A stretch of DNA of 64,000 nt, taken from positions 1 through 64,000 of the forward strand of contig JAPCJO010000002.1 in the NCBI GenBank assembly GCA_027886905.1, in the 5' to 3' direction. Of the stretch, positions 25,580 through 34,094 are shown piece after piece; within the stretch, counting starts at the first letter, position 1; the number at the start of each line of letters is the position of its first letter. A program made the position numbers and the translations under genes. The notes beneath the pieces are model-generated. The model did not search any database. It was not told where the DNA came from and worked only from the letters and a program-made list of their open reading frames with translations. This stretch comes from Nitrososphaerota archaeon (GTDB lineage: Archaea > Thermoproteota > Nitrososphaeria > Nitrososphaerales > Gagatemarchaeaceae).

Positions 25580-26443
25580 CTACGCGGTACATCCGAAGCC
25601 GGTCTCGCCCCACGGGTCGGTGACGACCACGCCTCCGGGCCAGCACTCGCCTGAGCCCCTCTGCTGGCTGAAGTAACTCGACACCGAGTTGAGGTCAGGG
25701 TTCACGAAGGCGCCGACTATCCTCGTGCCGTCCACCTGGTAGAGCTGGACGACATAGTCGGCCGGGGTTGTCGCGCTTCCGGCCGACCCGGCGAACTTGA
25801 CGAAGTAAGGAGAGTCGACCATGAGGGACGTCACGTTCGTGTCGGCCAGCGCAAGGTGGATCGCCCTCACCTGCTGCGGCGTGTATGAGACGGACTCGTT
25901 GCGGTCTGGCAGGAGGTAGGACGAGACGTGCATCACGTCAAAGTGCTGGAAGGTGACCTGAAGGAAGGTCACGTTCAGAATCTTGTTCCCGAGGTAGGAG
26001 ACCCGGTATCCCGACGTGTAGTTCCCGTTCACGACCTGGCTCCCAGTGACGTTGAGGACGGCGTACATCACGTCCTGGTTCACCGCGCTGCGGGCGAAGT
26101 AGACGAGGTGGTACTCGTATGCCGTCTTGATGAACGGAAGGACCTGCGGGGTGTCCAGCGTCGCGTTCCTGACGAAGGCCGACGGGAACCCGTAGGCGAT
26201 GCAGGGGCTCACGATCAGGGTCATGTTCCCGTATGTCTCTAATGGGCCGATGCAGGATGAGGAGTAGACCCCTGCGCCGTGTCCCTCTGAGAAGGTCGCG
26301 TTGACACCGGAGCTGGTCACGACAGCGGCGGTCGATGGGCCGTTCCGAGCGCCAGCCTGCAGCCCTCCCGGAGGGAAGGCGACTACGCCGGCCACCAGCA
26401 GGACGCCGAGTATGCTGAATCCCGCGATTTTTCGGTCCTTCAT
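25580..26443 (-). CDS. Secreted protein, unknown
   Basis: 287 residues starting MKDRKIAGFSILGVLLVAGVVAFP, a signal peptide or N-terminal anchor. The mature part is rich in Asn-x-Ser/Thr sites (NATF, NMTL, NVTG, NYTS), as in N-glycosylated archaeal surface proteins, with Cys at SSSCIGP, SPCIAYG, GECWPGG and GFGCTA near the ends. No domain is recognised. Same strand as the phosphoesterase but separated by ~95 bp. Confidence 0.65.
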   Translation of the reverse strand: MKDRKIAGFSILGVLLVAGVVAFPPGGLQAGARNGPSTAAVVTSSGVNATFSEGHGAGVYSSSCIGPLETYGNMTLIVSPCIAYGFPSAFVRNATLDTPQVLPFIKTAYEYHLVYFARSAVNQDVMYAVLNVTGSQVVNGNYTSGYRVSYLGNKILNVTFLQVTFQHFDVMHVSSYLLPDRNESVSYTPQQVRAIHLALADTNVTSLMVDSPYFVKFAGSAGSATTPADYVVQLYQVDGTRIVGAFVNPDLNSVSSYFSQQRGSGECWPGGVVVTDPWGETGFGCTA

Positions 26444-26659
26444 GTTTCTTACGTAGTTGACGAGCGCTCCCGCTTTACTTCTAGATTCTGACCGAAGAAT
26501 GGAGGATGGTCGGTTGGGTTTCTGGAATCCGTATGGAGGCCAAAGCGGGATTCCCCCTCCATGCCGCCTGCCCGGGCCAGGTTCTCCCGCAGTATATGGC
26601 TTGAGCGGCTCCGCGGAGAAGGGCTAAATAGAAAACGGCATCACTGAAGGCAGTCGTCC

Positions 26660-28051
26660 TTGGCCAAGAGACCCGTTCGCGGAGCGAGGCAGGGCGCGGT
26701 GATCGAAGACCTCCTCACCCTGGGTGACGCCGCCGCGCTTGTGGGCAAGACGACCAGCAACATCTCCTACCTCGTCCAGTACGACCGCCTCAGGAAGTTC
26801 GACACGAGCGGCAACGTGGTCGCGAGGGCGCCCAACGGCGGGCTCAGGGTGTCAAAGAGCGAACTCCTGGACTACGTCGCGGGCTGGAACCTCAGGGTGA
26901 GGTCCAGGATGGAAGAGCTGAAGATAGTCGACACCTCGATAGCTTTTCTCGACGTGCCCGAGAGGGAGAGGACGAAGCACGTCCACAGGCTGCACCCGTA
27001 CCTGGGGAAGTTCATCCCCCAGCTCGTGGGGTACTTCCTTTCGAGATACTTCGAGCCGGGGCAGACCGTCCTCGACCCCTTCAGTGGCTCGGGGACGACG
27101 CTTGTGGAGGCGAGCGAGAGAGGGATGGACTCGGTCGGGATTGAGATCTCCGAGTTCAACGTGATGATATCGCGGGTGAAGTTGGCGGACTACGAAATCC
27201 CCGCGCTGGAGAAGGAGGTCGTGGACGTTACGAGAAGGACGGCCGAGTTCAGCGCGAGAGAGTTTCCCGGAGGGAGGCGCTCGAGGCCCTTGCGGGCTCC
27301 CGTCGAGGGCGCGGGTTATCTCGAGACCTGGTTCGCCCCGAGGAGTCTTAGGGAGATGCTCTATTTCCGCGACATCATCCCCGAGTACGAGCACCAGGAC
27401 CTCCTAAAGGTGATGCTTAGCAGGACCGCGCGGTCGTGCAGGCTCGTCCACCACTACGATCTCGCGACGCCGAAGGAGCCAGTGAAGGGGCCCTACGTCT
27501 GTTACAAGCACAAGGGCAAGACCTGCGGACCGGTCACGACGATTCTCCCGCGGCTCAGGTTCTACTCCATCGACACGGTCAGGCGGATCGCGGAGTTCAA
27601 GGGGGCAAGGAGGCCGGCGAACTCGCTGGTGATTGAGGGGGACTCGAGGGAGGTGAAGCTGGAGGGAAGGAGGGTCGACGGGATATTCACGTCGCCCCCA
27701 TACGTGGGGCAGATCGACTACCACGAGCAGCACCGCTACGCGTACGAGCTCTTCGGCATCGAGAGGAGGGATGGGTTCGAGATCGGGCCGAAGATGAAGG
27801 GCAAGGGCGAGCGGGCGAGGGCCGACTACGCGAGAAGCATGGCCGCGTCGCTCCGGAACGTGAGCGCGCCCATGCCGCAAGGCGGGGTGGTCCTGCTCGT
27901 CGCGAACGACAAGCTCGGCCTCTACCCGGGAATCTTCGAGGAGGCAGGGATGCGCGTCAAGAGGTCTTTCGAGAGACCTGTAGAGGACAGGACCGAGAGG
28001 GACAAGCGGCCATACTCGGAGACGGTCTTCCTCGCGCGGCTCGAAAGATAG
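26660..28051 (+). CDS. Orphan DNA (N4-cytosine/N6-adenine) methyltransferase with N-terminal HTH-like segment
   Basis: 463 residues, TTG start ~33 bp after a TATA-like GGCTAAATAG. Residues ~15-75 look like an excisionase/MerR-type winged helix (LTLGDAAALVGKTTSNISYLVQ ... LRVSKSELLDYV). The SAM-binding motif I is DPFSGSGTTLVEA (~residue 139), preceded by HPYLGKFIPQL; the catalytic motif IV is TSPPY (~residue 347), followed by IDYHEQHRYAYELF. SPPY favours N4-methylcytosine. Motif I precedes IV by ~200 residues, which would hold the target-recognition part. No restriction enzyme or other defence gene is adjacent, so a regulatory or solitary methylase is likely. The frame also resembles some TRM11-like RNA methylases. 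Confidence 0.82.
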   Translation: MAKRPVRGARQGAVIEDLLTLGDAAALVGKTTSNISYLVQYDRLRKFDTSGNVVARAPNGGLRVSKSELLDYVAGWNLRVRSRMEELKIVDTSIAFLDVPERERTKHVHRLHPYLGKFIPQLVGYFLSRYFEPGQTVLDPFSGSGTTLVEASERGMDSVGIEISEFNVMISRVKLADYEIPALEKEVVDVTRRTAEFSAREFPGGRRSRPLRAPVEGAGYLETWFAPRSLREMLYFRDIIPEYEHQDLLKVMLSRTARSCRLVHHYDLATPKEPVKGPYVCYKHKGKTCGPVTTILPRLRFYSIDTVRRIAEFKGARRPANSLVIEGDSREVKLEGRRVDGIFTSPPYVGQIDYHEQHRYAYELFGIERRDGFEIGPKMKGKGERARADYARSMAASLRNVSAPMPQGGVVLLVANDKLGLYPGIFEEAGMRVKRSFERPVEDRTERDKRPYSETVFLARLER

Positions 28052-28075
28052 CGAGGGCGCAACGGCGTCTTGGTT

Positions 28076-28480
28076 CTACTCGTCGGGCTTCACTTTCCTG
28101 CGCGATAGGTCGTTCTCGAGCGCCTTGGCGTCCTTCTCCACCTTCTTCGCGTCCCTTTCCGCGCGGTCCAAGCCCTCCCGCCAAAGCTGTGAGATTATTG
28201 GCACGAGGGTGACGACCAAGCTTGTGAAAACGGTTCCGAAGGAGGCGAAGCCCATCACCGAAGCGAAGATCTTCCCCGAGTTGGTGTTGAGGGCGAGGGG
28301 CGGCCCCTGGCCGGTGGCGAGCATGCTCTCGAAATAGAAGGCGTTCACCCAGTCCATCCCCTCGATCTGGTGGAATCCCACGATGCCGATTGCCATTACC
28401 AAGACTATGCCCGAGATGGCGTAGAACAGCCTCCTCCTCCTGCTCGGCAGGGAGGCGGTCTGCCCTGGCGTGGGATTCAC
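28076..28480 (-). CDS. Two-TM ion-channel-like protein with atypical filter
   Basis: 134 residues. Span 1 is ~20-40 (LFYAISGIVLVMAIGIVGF); then VNAFYFESMLATGQGPP, in the position where K+ channels have a pore helix and TVGYGD filter; then span 2 (~70-95, IFASVMGFASFGTVFTSLVVTLV), and a charged coiled-coil tail (RAERDAKKVEKDAKALEND). The order TM-pore loop-TM-cytoplasmic coil matches the Ion_trans_2 layout, but the filter reads TGQG. A degenerate or non-potassium channel is inferred. Shares the AT-rich promoter region near 28500 with the divergent nitroreductase. Confidence 0.55.
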   Translation of the reverse strand: MNPTPGQTASLPSRRRRLFYAISGIVLVMAIGIVGFHQIEGMDWVNAFYFESMLATGQGPPLALNTNSGKIFASVMGFASFGTVFTSLVVTLVPIISQLWREGLDRAERDAKKVEKDAKALENDLSRRKVKPDE

Positions 28481-28566
28481 GCAGGTCCAAGTGGCTTTAC
28501 TCGTTAAATATCTAGCGAAGGCGTGCCGGAAGGCTAATCTAAGAGCGTGGGGAACTTACGCTCGTC

Positions 28567-29088
28567 TTGGACGCGTTCGAAGCCATCTCTACGAAGCTGG
28601 AAGCGAGGGAGTTCGCTTCCAAGAAGGTCCCCGGCGAGACCAAGAAGAAGATCCTCGAGGCAGCCAGGCTCACGGGGTCGTCGATGAACACCCAACACTG
28701 GCGCTTCGTCCTGGTGCAGGACCGCTCCAACCTGAAGAGGCTCGCCTCGGACAGCATCTCGGGAAAGTGGGTCGAGGGGGCGGACTTTGCGATCATCATT
28801 CTCACCGACCCGAAGGTGCCCGGTAGCAATATCGACGCGGGGCGCGTCGTCCAGGACATGGAGCTGGCGGCCTGGAACTTCGGCGTCGCGTCGGGCATCT
28901 ACACGGGAGTGGGCGAGGCCTCGCTGCGCAAAGATTACTCCATCCCCGACGAATTGAAGCCTTCTGCCGTGCTGGGGTTCGGGTACCCCAAGCGGAAGAC
29001 TCTGGGGAAGAAGAACAGGAAGCCCTTGGAGGAGCTCGTCTTCCCCGAGAGGTACGGCGTGAAGCTCAAGGCCTCAGACCTCTCCTGA
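28567..29088 (+). CDS. Nitroreductase-family flavoprotein
   Basis: 173 residues, TTG start. The fold signature is an N-terminal REFASKKVPGETKKKILEAARLTGSSMNTQHWRF (FMN-binding Arg and the S/N-x-QPWRF-like loop), a central VVQDMELAAWNFGVASGIYTG and a C-terminal VLGFGYPKR. These FMN enzymes reduce nitro compounds, quinones or flavins using NAD(P)H. Slightly short for the family but complete. The start could be earlier or later by a few codons. Confidence 0.85.
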   Translation: MDAFEAISTKLEAREFASKKVPGETKKKILEAARLTGSSMNTQHWRFVLVQDRSNLKRLASDSISGKWVEGADFAIIILTDPKVPGSNIDAGRVVQDMELAAWNFGVASGIYTGVGEASLRKDYSIPDELKPSAVLGFGYPKRKTLGKKNRKPLEELVFPERYGVKLKASDLS

Positions 29089-29133
29089 CGACCCATCGAA
29101 AAGGGGAATAGGCACCACTTTTCAGGGCGGGCT

Positions 29134-29475
29134 ATGATTTCGAAAGACTTCAGCTTGGCGATAATGGTCTCGGACGCTAAAAAGTCCGCGGCCTGGTACA
29201 AGGAGAAGCTCGGCTTCGAGGCCGAGGTGGAGGACCACTGGGTGACGGTCTCGCCCAAGGGGGCGAACTGGAAGCTCCATCTCTGCGAGGGAGAGCTCGA
29301 GCCGGGGAACACCGGCGTCGCGTTCTACAGCGCCGACCTGAAGAACACTGTCGCGGACCTCAAGAAGAAGGGCGTGAAGTTCGCCATCGACTACACCAAG
29401 AAGGCTTGGGGCGAGATCTCGCAGTTCACGGACCCAGACGGCAACCTCGTGTGGATAATGGCAGGGAGCCCGTAG
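29134..29475 (+). CDS. VOC (glyoxalase/bleomycin-resistance) family protein
   Basis: 113 residues, ATG 29134. Two beta-alpha-beta-beta-beta units are visible: SLAIMVSDAKKSAAWYKEKLGFE and the C-terminal KKAWGEISQFTDPDGNLVWIM, with FTDPDGN being the typical end of the family. Members bind a divalent metal; the specific substrate is unknown. Stands alone 45 bp after the nitroreductase. Confidence 0.82.
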   Translation: MISKDFSLAIMVSDAKKSAAWYKEKLGFEAEVEDHWVTVSPKGANWKLHLCEGELEPGNTGVAFYSADLKNTVADLKKKGVKFAIDYTKKAWGEISQFTDPDGNLVWIMAGSP

Positions 29476-29481
29476 CGGGCT

Positions 29482-29619
29482 CTAACGGCTCCTCTTCTTC
29501 GGCTTCTTCGCCGGCGCCTCCTTCTCGGCGGGGCGGCGCCGGGGGATGAAGTGGGTTATCCCAATGCCGTCGACGATCACGATTTGGTCGTCGTATTCTT
29601 TCTCTTCGGAAAATGACAA
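29482..29619 (-). CDS. 45-residue basic mini-protein with own promoter
   Basis: A TATA-like CGTTTTAATACG (29641-29652, minus strand) lies 25-28 bp before TTG 29619. The product begins LSFSEEKEYDDQIVIVDGIG and ends in a strongly basic tail (KKPKKRSR). The longer upstream frame is incompatible with this promoter and is opposite the DUF1294 gene. Short acidic/beta front plus Lys-rich tail suggests a nucleic-acid or ribosome contact; unproven. Confidence 0.5.
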   Translation of the reverse strand: MSFSEEKEYDDQIVIVDGIGITHFIPRRRPAEKEAPAKKPKKRSR

Positions 29620-29640
29620 TCCGCCTGCATCCGCGCAGAG

Positions 29641-29692
29641 CGTATTAAAACGTCGACGCGGTTCCGGGCGAGAGGAGGTTGCGGTTAATACC
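29641..29692. promoter_or_regulatory. Divergent promoter pair
   Basis: Two TATA-like elements back to back: CGTATTAAAACG (29641-29652) serving the minus-strand 45-residue gene and GGTTAATACC (29683-29692) serving the plus-strand DUF1294 gene, ~40 bp apart. Both sit ~25-28 bp from a start codon. Confidence 0.55.
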
Positions 29693-29713
29693 TCCGTCGG
29701 CTCACGGATGACG

Positions 29714-30004
29714 ATGCTGTCCGCCATCCCCGCTTCCCCGCTCTTCGACTGGGTCGCGGTCGTGAGCCTCTTGGCTTTCCTCGCGATGGGCGTCGACAAG
29801 ATGCTGGCGGTGGGGAAGCGCAGCAGGGTGAGCGAGAGAACGCTCTGGCTGACCGCGCTCCTTGGGGGCGTCCCAGGGATATTCGTCGGGGCACTCGTCT
29901 TCCACCACAAGACCTCAAAGCCCGAGTTCTGGGGGCCTGTGGTCGTCGCGGCCATCATCTGGGCGGCCGCCGCAATCCTCCTCACGAAACCTCACGTATT
30001 TTAG
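29714..30004 (+). CDS. DUF1294 membrane protein
   Basis: 96 residues; ATG 29714 fits the TATA box at 29683-29692 (ATG 29708 is the alternative). Family signature: LAMGVDKMLAVGKRSRVSERTLWLTALLGGVPGIF and FHHKTSK-x-EFW, i.e. the conserved DK, R-SE, GG-G and HKT of DUF1294. Three membrane spans. Function unknown across the family. Confidence 0.8.
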   Translation: MLSAIPASPLFDWVAVVSLLAFLAMGVDKMLAVGKRSRVSERTLWLTALLGGVPGIFVGALVFHHKTSKPEFWGPVVVAAIIWAAAAILLTKPHVF

Positions 30005-30028
30005 GAAGAGGAGTGGCGGGTACGCGCC

Positions 30029-30496
30029 TTGCCCAAGAGCGCGAAGGGGACCAGCGCGGAAGCAAAGAAGGAAGGAGCGGCGAAGCTCCGCAAGTCCTTG
30101 CTTTCGATAGGCGTGGATGAGAAGTCTGCGGAGAAACTCCTCTCGAGCCGCGCCCTCGAAAGGGTCGTCATCCCGGTGTACTGGAAGGACGGGCTGGTGT
30201 CACACGCCCACCTCTTGCGGCTCTCGAAGATTCCCAGCTTCTTGGGGAGCTTCGAGAAGGTGTTCCCCGACGGACAGGTGCGGTGGGACCCGGACTACGC
30301 GGAGAACAACCTCCAGGACGGCTCGAGCGACGTCGCAGTCCGAGTCTTCTTCAACTACCAAGAGGACGACGACGGAGACCACTGGTCGCCAAAGCCCACG
30401 GCGATAGAGGACCAGAGCTACCAGAGGATGCTGAAGCGCTATTCCTACGCAGGAGCCGGGGCCGTCCAGGCGAGCGCGACCATCCGCGGCAGGTAG
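30029..30496 (+). CDS. Conserved-looking soluble protein, unknown
   Basis: 155 residues, TTG start ~28 bp after a TATA-like GTATTTTAGG. N-terminal ~50 residues are basic and helical (KKEGAAKLRKSLLSIGVDEKSAEKLLSS), possibly a small helical nucleic-acid-binding unit; the rest is beta-rich and acidic (YQEDDDGDHWSPK). No family recognised. Confidence 0.55.
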   Translation: MPKSAKGTSAEAKKEGAAKLRKSLLSIGVDEKSAEKLLSSRALERVVIPVYWKDGLVSHAHLLRLSKIPSFLGSFEKVFPDGQVRWDPDYAENNLQDGSSDVAVRVFFNYQEDDDGDHWSPKPTAIEDQSYQRMLKRYSYAGAGAVQASATIRGR

Positions 30497-30562
30497 CTTC
30501 CCTCGGATTCTGGATTCTAAGACGATGAAGGATTAAAGCGCCGACGTCGGCGCATCGATCAC

Positions 30563-31816
30563 TTGAAGCTCAGGCTGAGCGGGAACCTGTGGCGCCATAG
30601 GGACTTCACGCGCTTCTGGTTCTCCGACACCGTGAGTCAGTTCGGCAGCCAGTTCAGCGGCTTCGCGCTGCCGGTGCTCGCGGTCCTGAGCTTCAACGCC
30701 ACACCCCTCGACATTGGGATAATCACGGCGCTCGCGATCGCGCCCTACCCTCTCCTCGGGCTGTTCGTCGGGGTCTGGGCGGACAGGTTCAGGAAGAGGA
30801 GGATAATGGTGGTCTGCAACCTCGGCCGGATGGCCACGCTCGCCTCGGTCCCGGTGGGCTACGTCCTCGGGACGCTCAGTCTGACGCAGCTCTTCGCCGT
30901 CGCGCTGGTCACCGGGATCTTCTCGGTCTTCTTCGACATTTCATACCAGGCCTACCTGCCGATACTAGTCGACAGGGGGGACTTGATAGAGGGTAACCAG
31001 AAGCTGCAGCTCAGCGCGTCGGGCGCTCAGGTCGCGGGTCCCGGGATAGCGGGGTTCCTGTATCAGGCGATCGGCGGCGCGTTCACCGTCGCAGCCGACT
31101 CGATTGGGTACCTCGTCTCGGCAATCATGCTGCTATCGGTGAAGAAAGACGAGCAACCAAAGGTGAGGAACAACGCAGACCAGGCGCCGGACTTCTTCGC
31201 TGAGATGAAGGAGGGCGTTGAGGTCGTGCTCGGTAACAGGTATCTGCGGATGATCGCCGGCGCCACCGCCACCAGCAACCTGGGCACGAACATGGTGATA
31301 GCCGTCTCGAGCATCTTCGCCCTCAGGACGCTGCGCTTCACGACGGCGGAGTACGGGCTTGTCGGGTCGATTGGGGCCGTGGGGTTCCTCGCCGGGGTCC
31401 TTGTTCTGAACCGCATCACCACGAGGGTCGGCCTCGGGCGGATCCTGGCCCTGTCCATCTCGATGCCCGGCGTGTTCGTCCTCTATCCTCTCGCGCTGCT
31501 GGGCTATCCCTTTGCCGTCCTCGCAGGAGTCTCGTTCATAGTTGGATTGAGCATACCGTTCTACAACGTCAACCAGATCAGCCTGAGACAGGCCATCACG
31601 CCCGACCGCCTCCAGGGAAGGATGAACGCCACCATGCGCACCATCGTCTGGGGCACGATACCCGTCGGCTCGCTCCTCGGTGGCCTTCTCGGCAACTATG
31701 TGGGGGTGGTGGACACGATATACGTCGGTGGAGCGATAGCGGGGCTAGCCGGTGCTTGGATTGCATTGGGCCCCGTCATCAGGCTGAGCAGGCAGCCTCA
31801 GCCTGTCGAGAGCTAG
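30563..31816 (+). CDS. MFS exporter (EntS/MFS_3-like)
   Basis: 417 residues, TTG start ~28 bp after a TATA-like GGATTAAAGC. The start LWRHRDFTRFWFSDTVSQFGSQF is typical of the MFS_3/EntS efflux group, with the A-like loop FVGVWADRFRKRRIM. Twelve spans. Such proteins export siderophores, macrolides or other small molecules. Substrate unknown; no biosynthetic cluster adjacent. Confidence 0.85.
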   Translation: MKLRLSGNLWRHRDFTRFWFSDTVSQFGSQFSGFALPVLAVLSFNATPLDIGIITALAIAPYPLLGLFVGVWADRFRKRRIMVVCNLGRMATLASVPVGYVLGTLSLTQLFAVALVTGIFSVFFDISYQAYLPILVDRGDLIEGNQKLQLSASGAQVAGPGIAGFLYQAIGGAFTVAADSIGYLVSAIMLLSVKKDEQPKVRNNADQAPDFFAEMKEGVEVVLGNRYLRMIAGATATSNLGTNMVIAVSSIFALRTLRFTTAEYGLVGSIGAVGFLAGVLVLNRITTRVGLGRILALSISMPGVFVLYPLALLGYPFAVLAGVSFIVGLSIPFYNVNQISLRQAITPDRLQGRMNATMRTIVWGTIPVGSLLGGLLGNYVGVVDTIYVGGAIAGLAGAWIALGPVIRLSRQPQPVES

Positions 31817-31891
31817 GTCGGGAGGGCGGAGTACCTGAATCACCACAGAAACCCGTATAAACGCGCGGAAATCCGACGTGAGAGATAGACC

Positions 31892-32278
31892 TTGGTTTCA
31901 GAGAAAGTAATGCGCTTCCAGAACAAGAACAGGGATCTTGACCAGCTCTCTTCGCAAATCGAGTCCCAGCTCAAGTCGGAAGGTTACAAGACGCAGTCCG
32001 CCAACCCTCCGCTGGGCCGAGTCATTCAGGCGCAAAAGGCTGGCGTATTGCGAGACATCATCCTCGCCGACCGGGCGTTCACCATCATGCTCACAGGAGA
32101 TCCCAACGACTTCACAATCCACATTGGCATCGGCAAGTTTGTGCAGGGCCTCGCGGTCGCCGCCGTGGAGACTCTGCTCATCTCGGTGCTGTTCCTGGCG
32201 GTCGACGTCCCTGAGGCGCTATGGACGCGCCACGTCGAGACCGAGATTGCGAGCCAGATAACAAAAATAGTCGGGTGA
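31892..32278 (+). CDS. Membrane-associated protein, unknown
   Basis: 128 residues, TTG start after a TATA-like CGTATAAACG. Residues 1-85 form a soluble alpha/beta domain (RDLDQLSSQIESQLKSEGYK ... FTIMLTGDPNDFTIHIGIG); residues ~90-112 are a membrane span (AAVETLLISVLFLAVDV); a short tail follows. Resembles small archaeal proteins with one domain tethered to the membrane. Not assigned. Confidence 0.6.
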   Translation: MVSEKVMRFQNKNRDLDQLSSQIESQLKSEGYKTQSANPPLGRVIQAQKAGVLRDIILADRAFTIMLTGDPNDFTIHIGIGKFVQGLAVAAVETLLISVLFLAVDVPEALWTRHVETEIASQITKIVG

Positions 32279-32326
32279 TTCCCCCCTCCGACTGCCCCGT
32301 GGAACCTCGGTCTGACGAACGCCGGG

Positions 32327-32524
32327 CTATCGCGAGCTCTCCTCGAGCTCGCCCCACTGCCTCAGCGGCCCGAGGGCCTTTTCAAGCTCGAAGATCGCCA
32401 CGGACGCATAGTCCCCGGTCTGCTCCAGGAAGTCTTTCAGGTTCCTAGCCTCTACGAGAGAGGGCTGGGGGAACCGGTTGACGCCGTTGCCGGCGGTAGT
32501 TGCTACTACGACTAGGCTTCGCAT
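32327..32524 (-). CDS. 65-residue protein, unknown
   Basis: ATG 32524 lies ~27 bp after a TATA-like CTAATATAG on the minus strand, favouring this start over the longer frame to 32665. Product MRSLVVVATTAGNGVNRFPQ..., then a helix (NLKDFLEQTGDYASVAIFELEKAL). No family visible. The gap 32525-32767 holds its promoter and, at ~32722-32730, a TATA-like ACTTATACCC of the next gene. Confidence 0.4.
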   Translation of the reverse strand: MRSLVVVATTAGNGVNRFPQPSLVEARNLKDFLEQTGDYASVAIFELEKALGPLRQWGELEESSR

Positions 32525-32767
32525 TATTCTCCAGCATAATATTCCTACTATATTAGCAAGGCTGACCAGAATATTCCCGCCTGAATACAGGGGTCGAATG
32601 GTTTGCGGGGCGAGGAAGGCGGCCAAACTTTGGTAGGCTGCTTTGGCATCGAGCTCCGTCGCCACGCGGGCCCCTCGCTAAGCCCATTACCGGTTTGGCA
32701 ACATAGAACTGTGTTCTGATACACTTATACCCATCTTGATTTAGTTAACATTCGGGAGAAGAAGAGG

Positions 32768-34030
32768 ATGCCCTTGAGGAGAGTTTTGAGGACAGCGCCG
32801 ATGCTGGTATTCATCCTGTTTGCGGTCGCCTCGTTTGCCACGCCCGCCCTCGCTGCGACTTACACCCTCACGGTCCAGACCAACTCGCCATCCTACGCGG
32901 GGTCTCAGCATATCATGATCAACGGAACGGTGTCCCCAAGTCCGGGGCCGGACACCGCCGTCGTCCTTACAACGACCAGCCCGGGCGGCACGGTGGTCGA
33001 TTTTCAAGAAGACGCGGTCAACCCCTCCACTGGGGCTTACAATGGGAGCATCGTTGCCGGGGGAACCGCCGACTGGATCTCGGGAGTGTATACGGTGAAG
33101 GCGGTTTGGGGTAGCAACAGCGGCTCGGCAAACCAAACGACGACGTTTGAGTATTCGCCAGTTGCAACGACCACGACCACCTCCGTCTCGTGCACACCCG
33201 CATCCATTGGGGTAGGTGTCTCGTCGTCCTGCACCGCCTCCGTGTCTGGCGCCACGAGCATCATCACAGGAGAGACGGTGACCTTCTCCCAGACGGCAGG
33301 GACGGGGAGCGTTACACTCCCGTCCCCCGCGACCTGCACGCTTTCCGGGACGAGCTGCTCCGTCACGGCCACTGGAGCCACCTCGGGCTCAGCGACCATT
33401 CAGGCGTCTTACCCCGGAGACGCGAGCGACGCGGCTAGTTCTGGCACCGCGAGCGTAGCTGTGACCGAGGCTGCGACAAGCACCTCCGTCTCTTGCACCG
33501 CCTCTACTGTCGAGATCCCCGGCGTCTTGATCTGTACCGCGACGGTGACGGGAGCCGCCGGCACGATCAAGGGTGAGACCATCACGTTCTCTCAGCCGCC
33601 GGGGGAGACTGGGAGCGTCAACATGACCTCGCCTGCGACGTGCATCCTTGGCACTGGAGGAAGCTGCTCGATATCAGTGATAGGCGCGACCCCAGGAGCC
33701 GTTACGATAGAGGCGACGTATCCGGGAGATGCCAGCAACGCGGCTAGCTCGGGAACGGTCTTAATAACTGCCGTCTTGACATCCACCACCGTCACGTCGA
33801 CGTCGTCTTCAAATTCGACATCCTCTTCTTCGACGTCGTCGAGTAACCAAACGTCTATTTCGACCAGTCGGACCCAGACGAGCACGACCTCCACCCAGTC
33901 TTCCGGCGGAGGGTCGGGATCCCTGATTTACGTGGTCTTGGCCGTCGTCATCATAGCGATCGTGGTTGGCGTCGTGTTCTGGAGAAGGAGGGTAGCGAGC
34001 AGTTATGGCGGGCAACCGGCCACTAAGTGA
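32768..34030 (+). CDS. Surface protein with two Ig-like repeats, Ser/Thr stalk and C-terminal anchor
   Basis: 420 residues, ATG 32768. Signal peptide MPLRRVLRTAPMLVFILFAVASF..ALA; residues ~30-135 a first beta domain; then two tandem Ig-like (Big_3-like) repeats at ~140-230 and ~235-325, each with a TSVSCT start, a GETVTFSQ / GETITFSQ strand, and a SYPGDASDAASSGT / TYPGDASNAASSGT end, each with four Cys (two likely disulfides). A Ser/Thr-rich stalk (~330-385) and a membrane span (LIYVVLAVVIIAIVVGVVFW) follow. Probable cell-surface adhesion or binding protein. Confidence 0.8.
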   Translation: MPLRRVLRTAPMLVFILFAVASFATPALAATYTLTVQTNSPSYAGSQHIMINGTVSPSPGPDTAVVLTTTSPGGTVVDFQEDAVNPSTGAYNGSIVAGGTADWISGVYTVKAVWGSNSGSANQTTTFEYSPVATTTTTSVSCTPASIGVGVSSSCTASVSGATSIITGETVTFSQTAGTGSVTLPSPATCTLSGTSCSVTATGATSGSATIQASYPGDASDAASSGTASVAVTEAATSTSVSCTASTVEIPGVLICTATVTGAAGTIKGETITFSQPPGETGSVNMTSPATCILGTGGSCSISVIGATPGAVTIEATYPGDASNAASSGTVLITAVLTSTTVTSTSSSNSTSSSSTSSSNQTSISTSRTQTSTTSTQSSGGGSGSLIYVVLAVVIIAIVVGVVFWRRRVASSYGGQPATK

Positions 34031-34094
34031 GCTCCAGCGCATCCTAGGGTCGCGGTCCCCAAACTCATTTACCGGCACCCCCCCTTTTGACGCG

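Noticed and set aside
26535..26570. ATGGAGG / CCTCCAT hairpin before the DNA methyltransferase
   Set aside because: Seven-bp stem with a 16-nt loop in a GC-rich intergenic region; too weak to call a regulatory structure.
29620..29985. Upstream part of the minus-strand frame ending at 29482
   Set aside because: It runs opposite the DUF1294 gene and contains no recognisable domain; the promoter supports the short 45-codon gene only.
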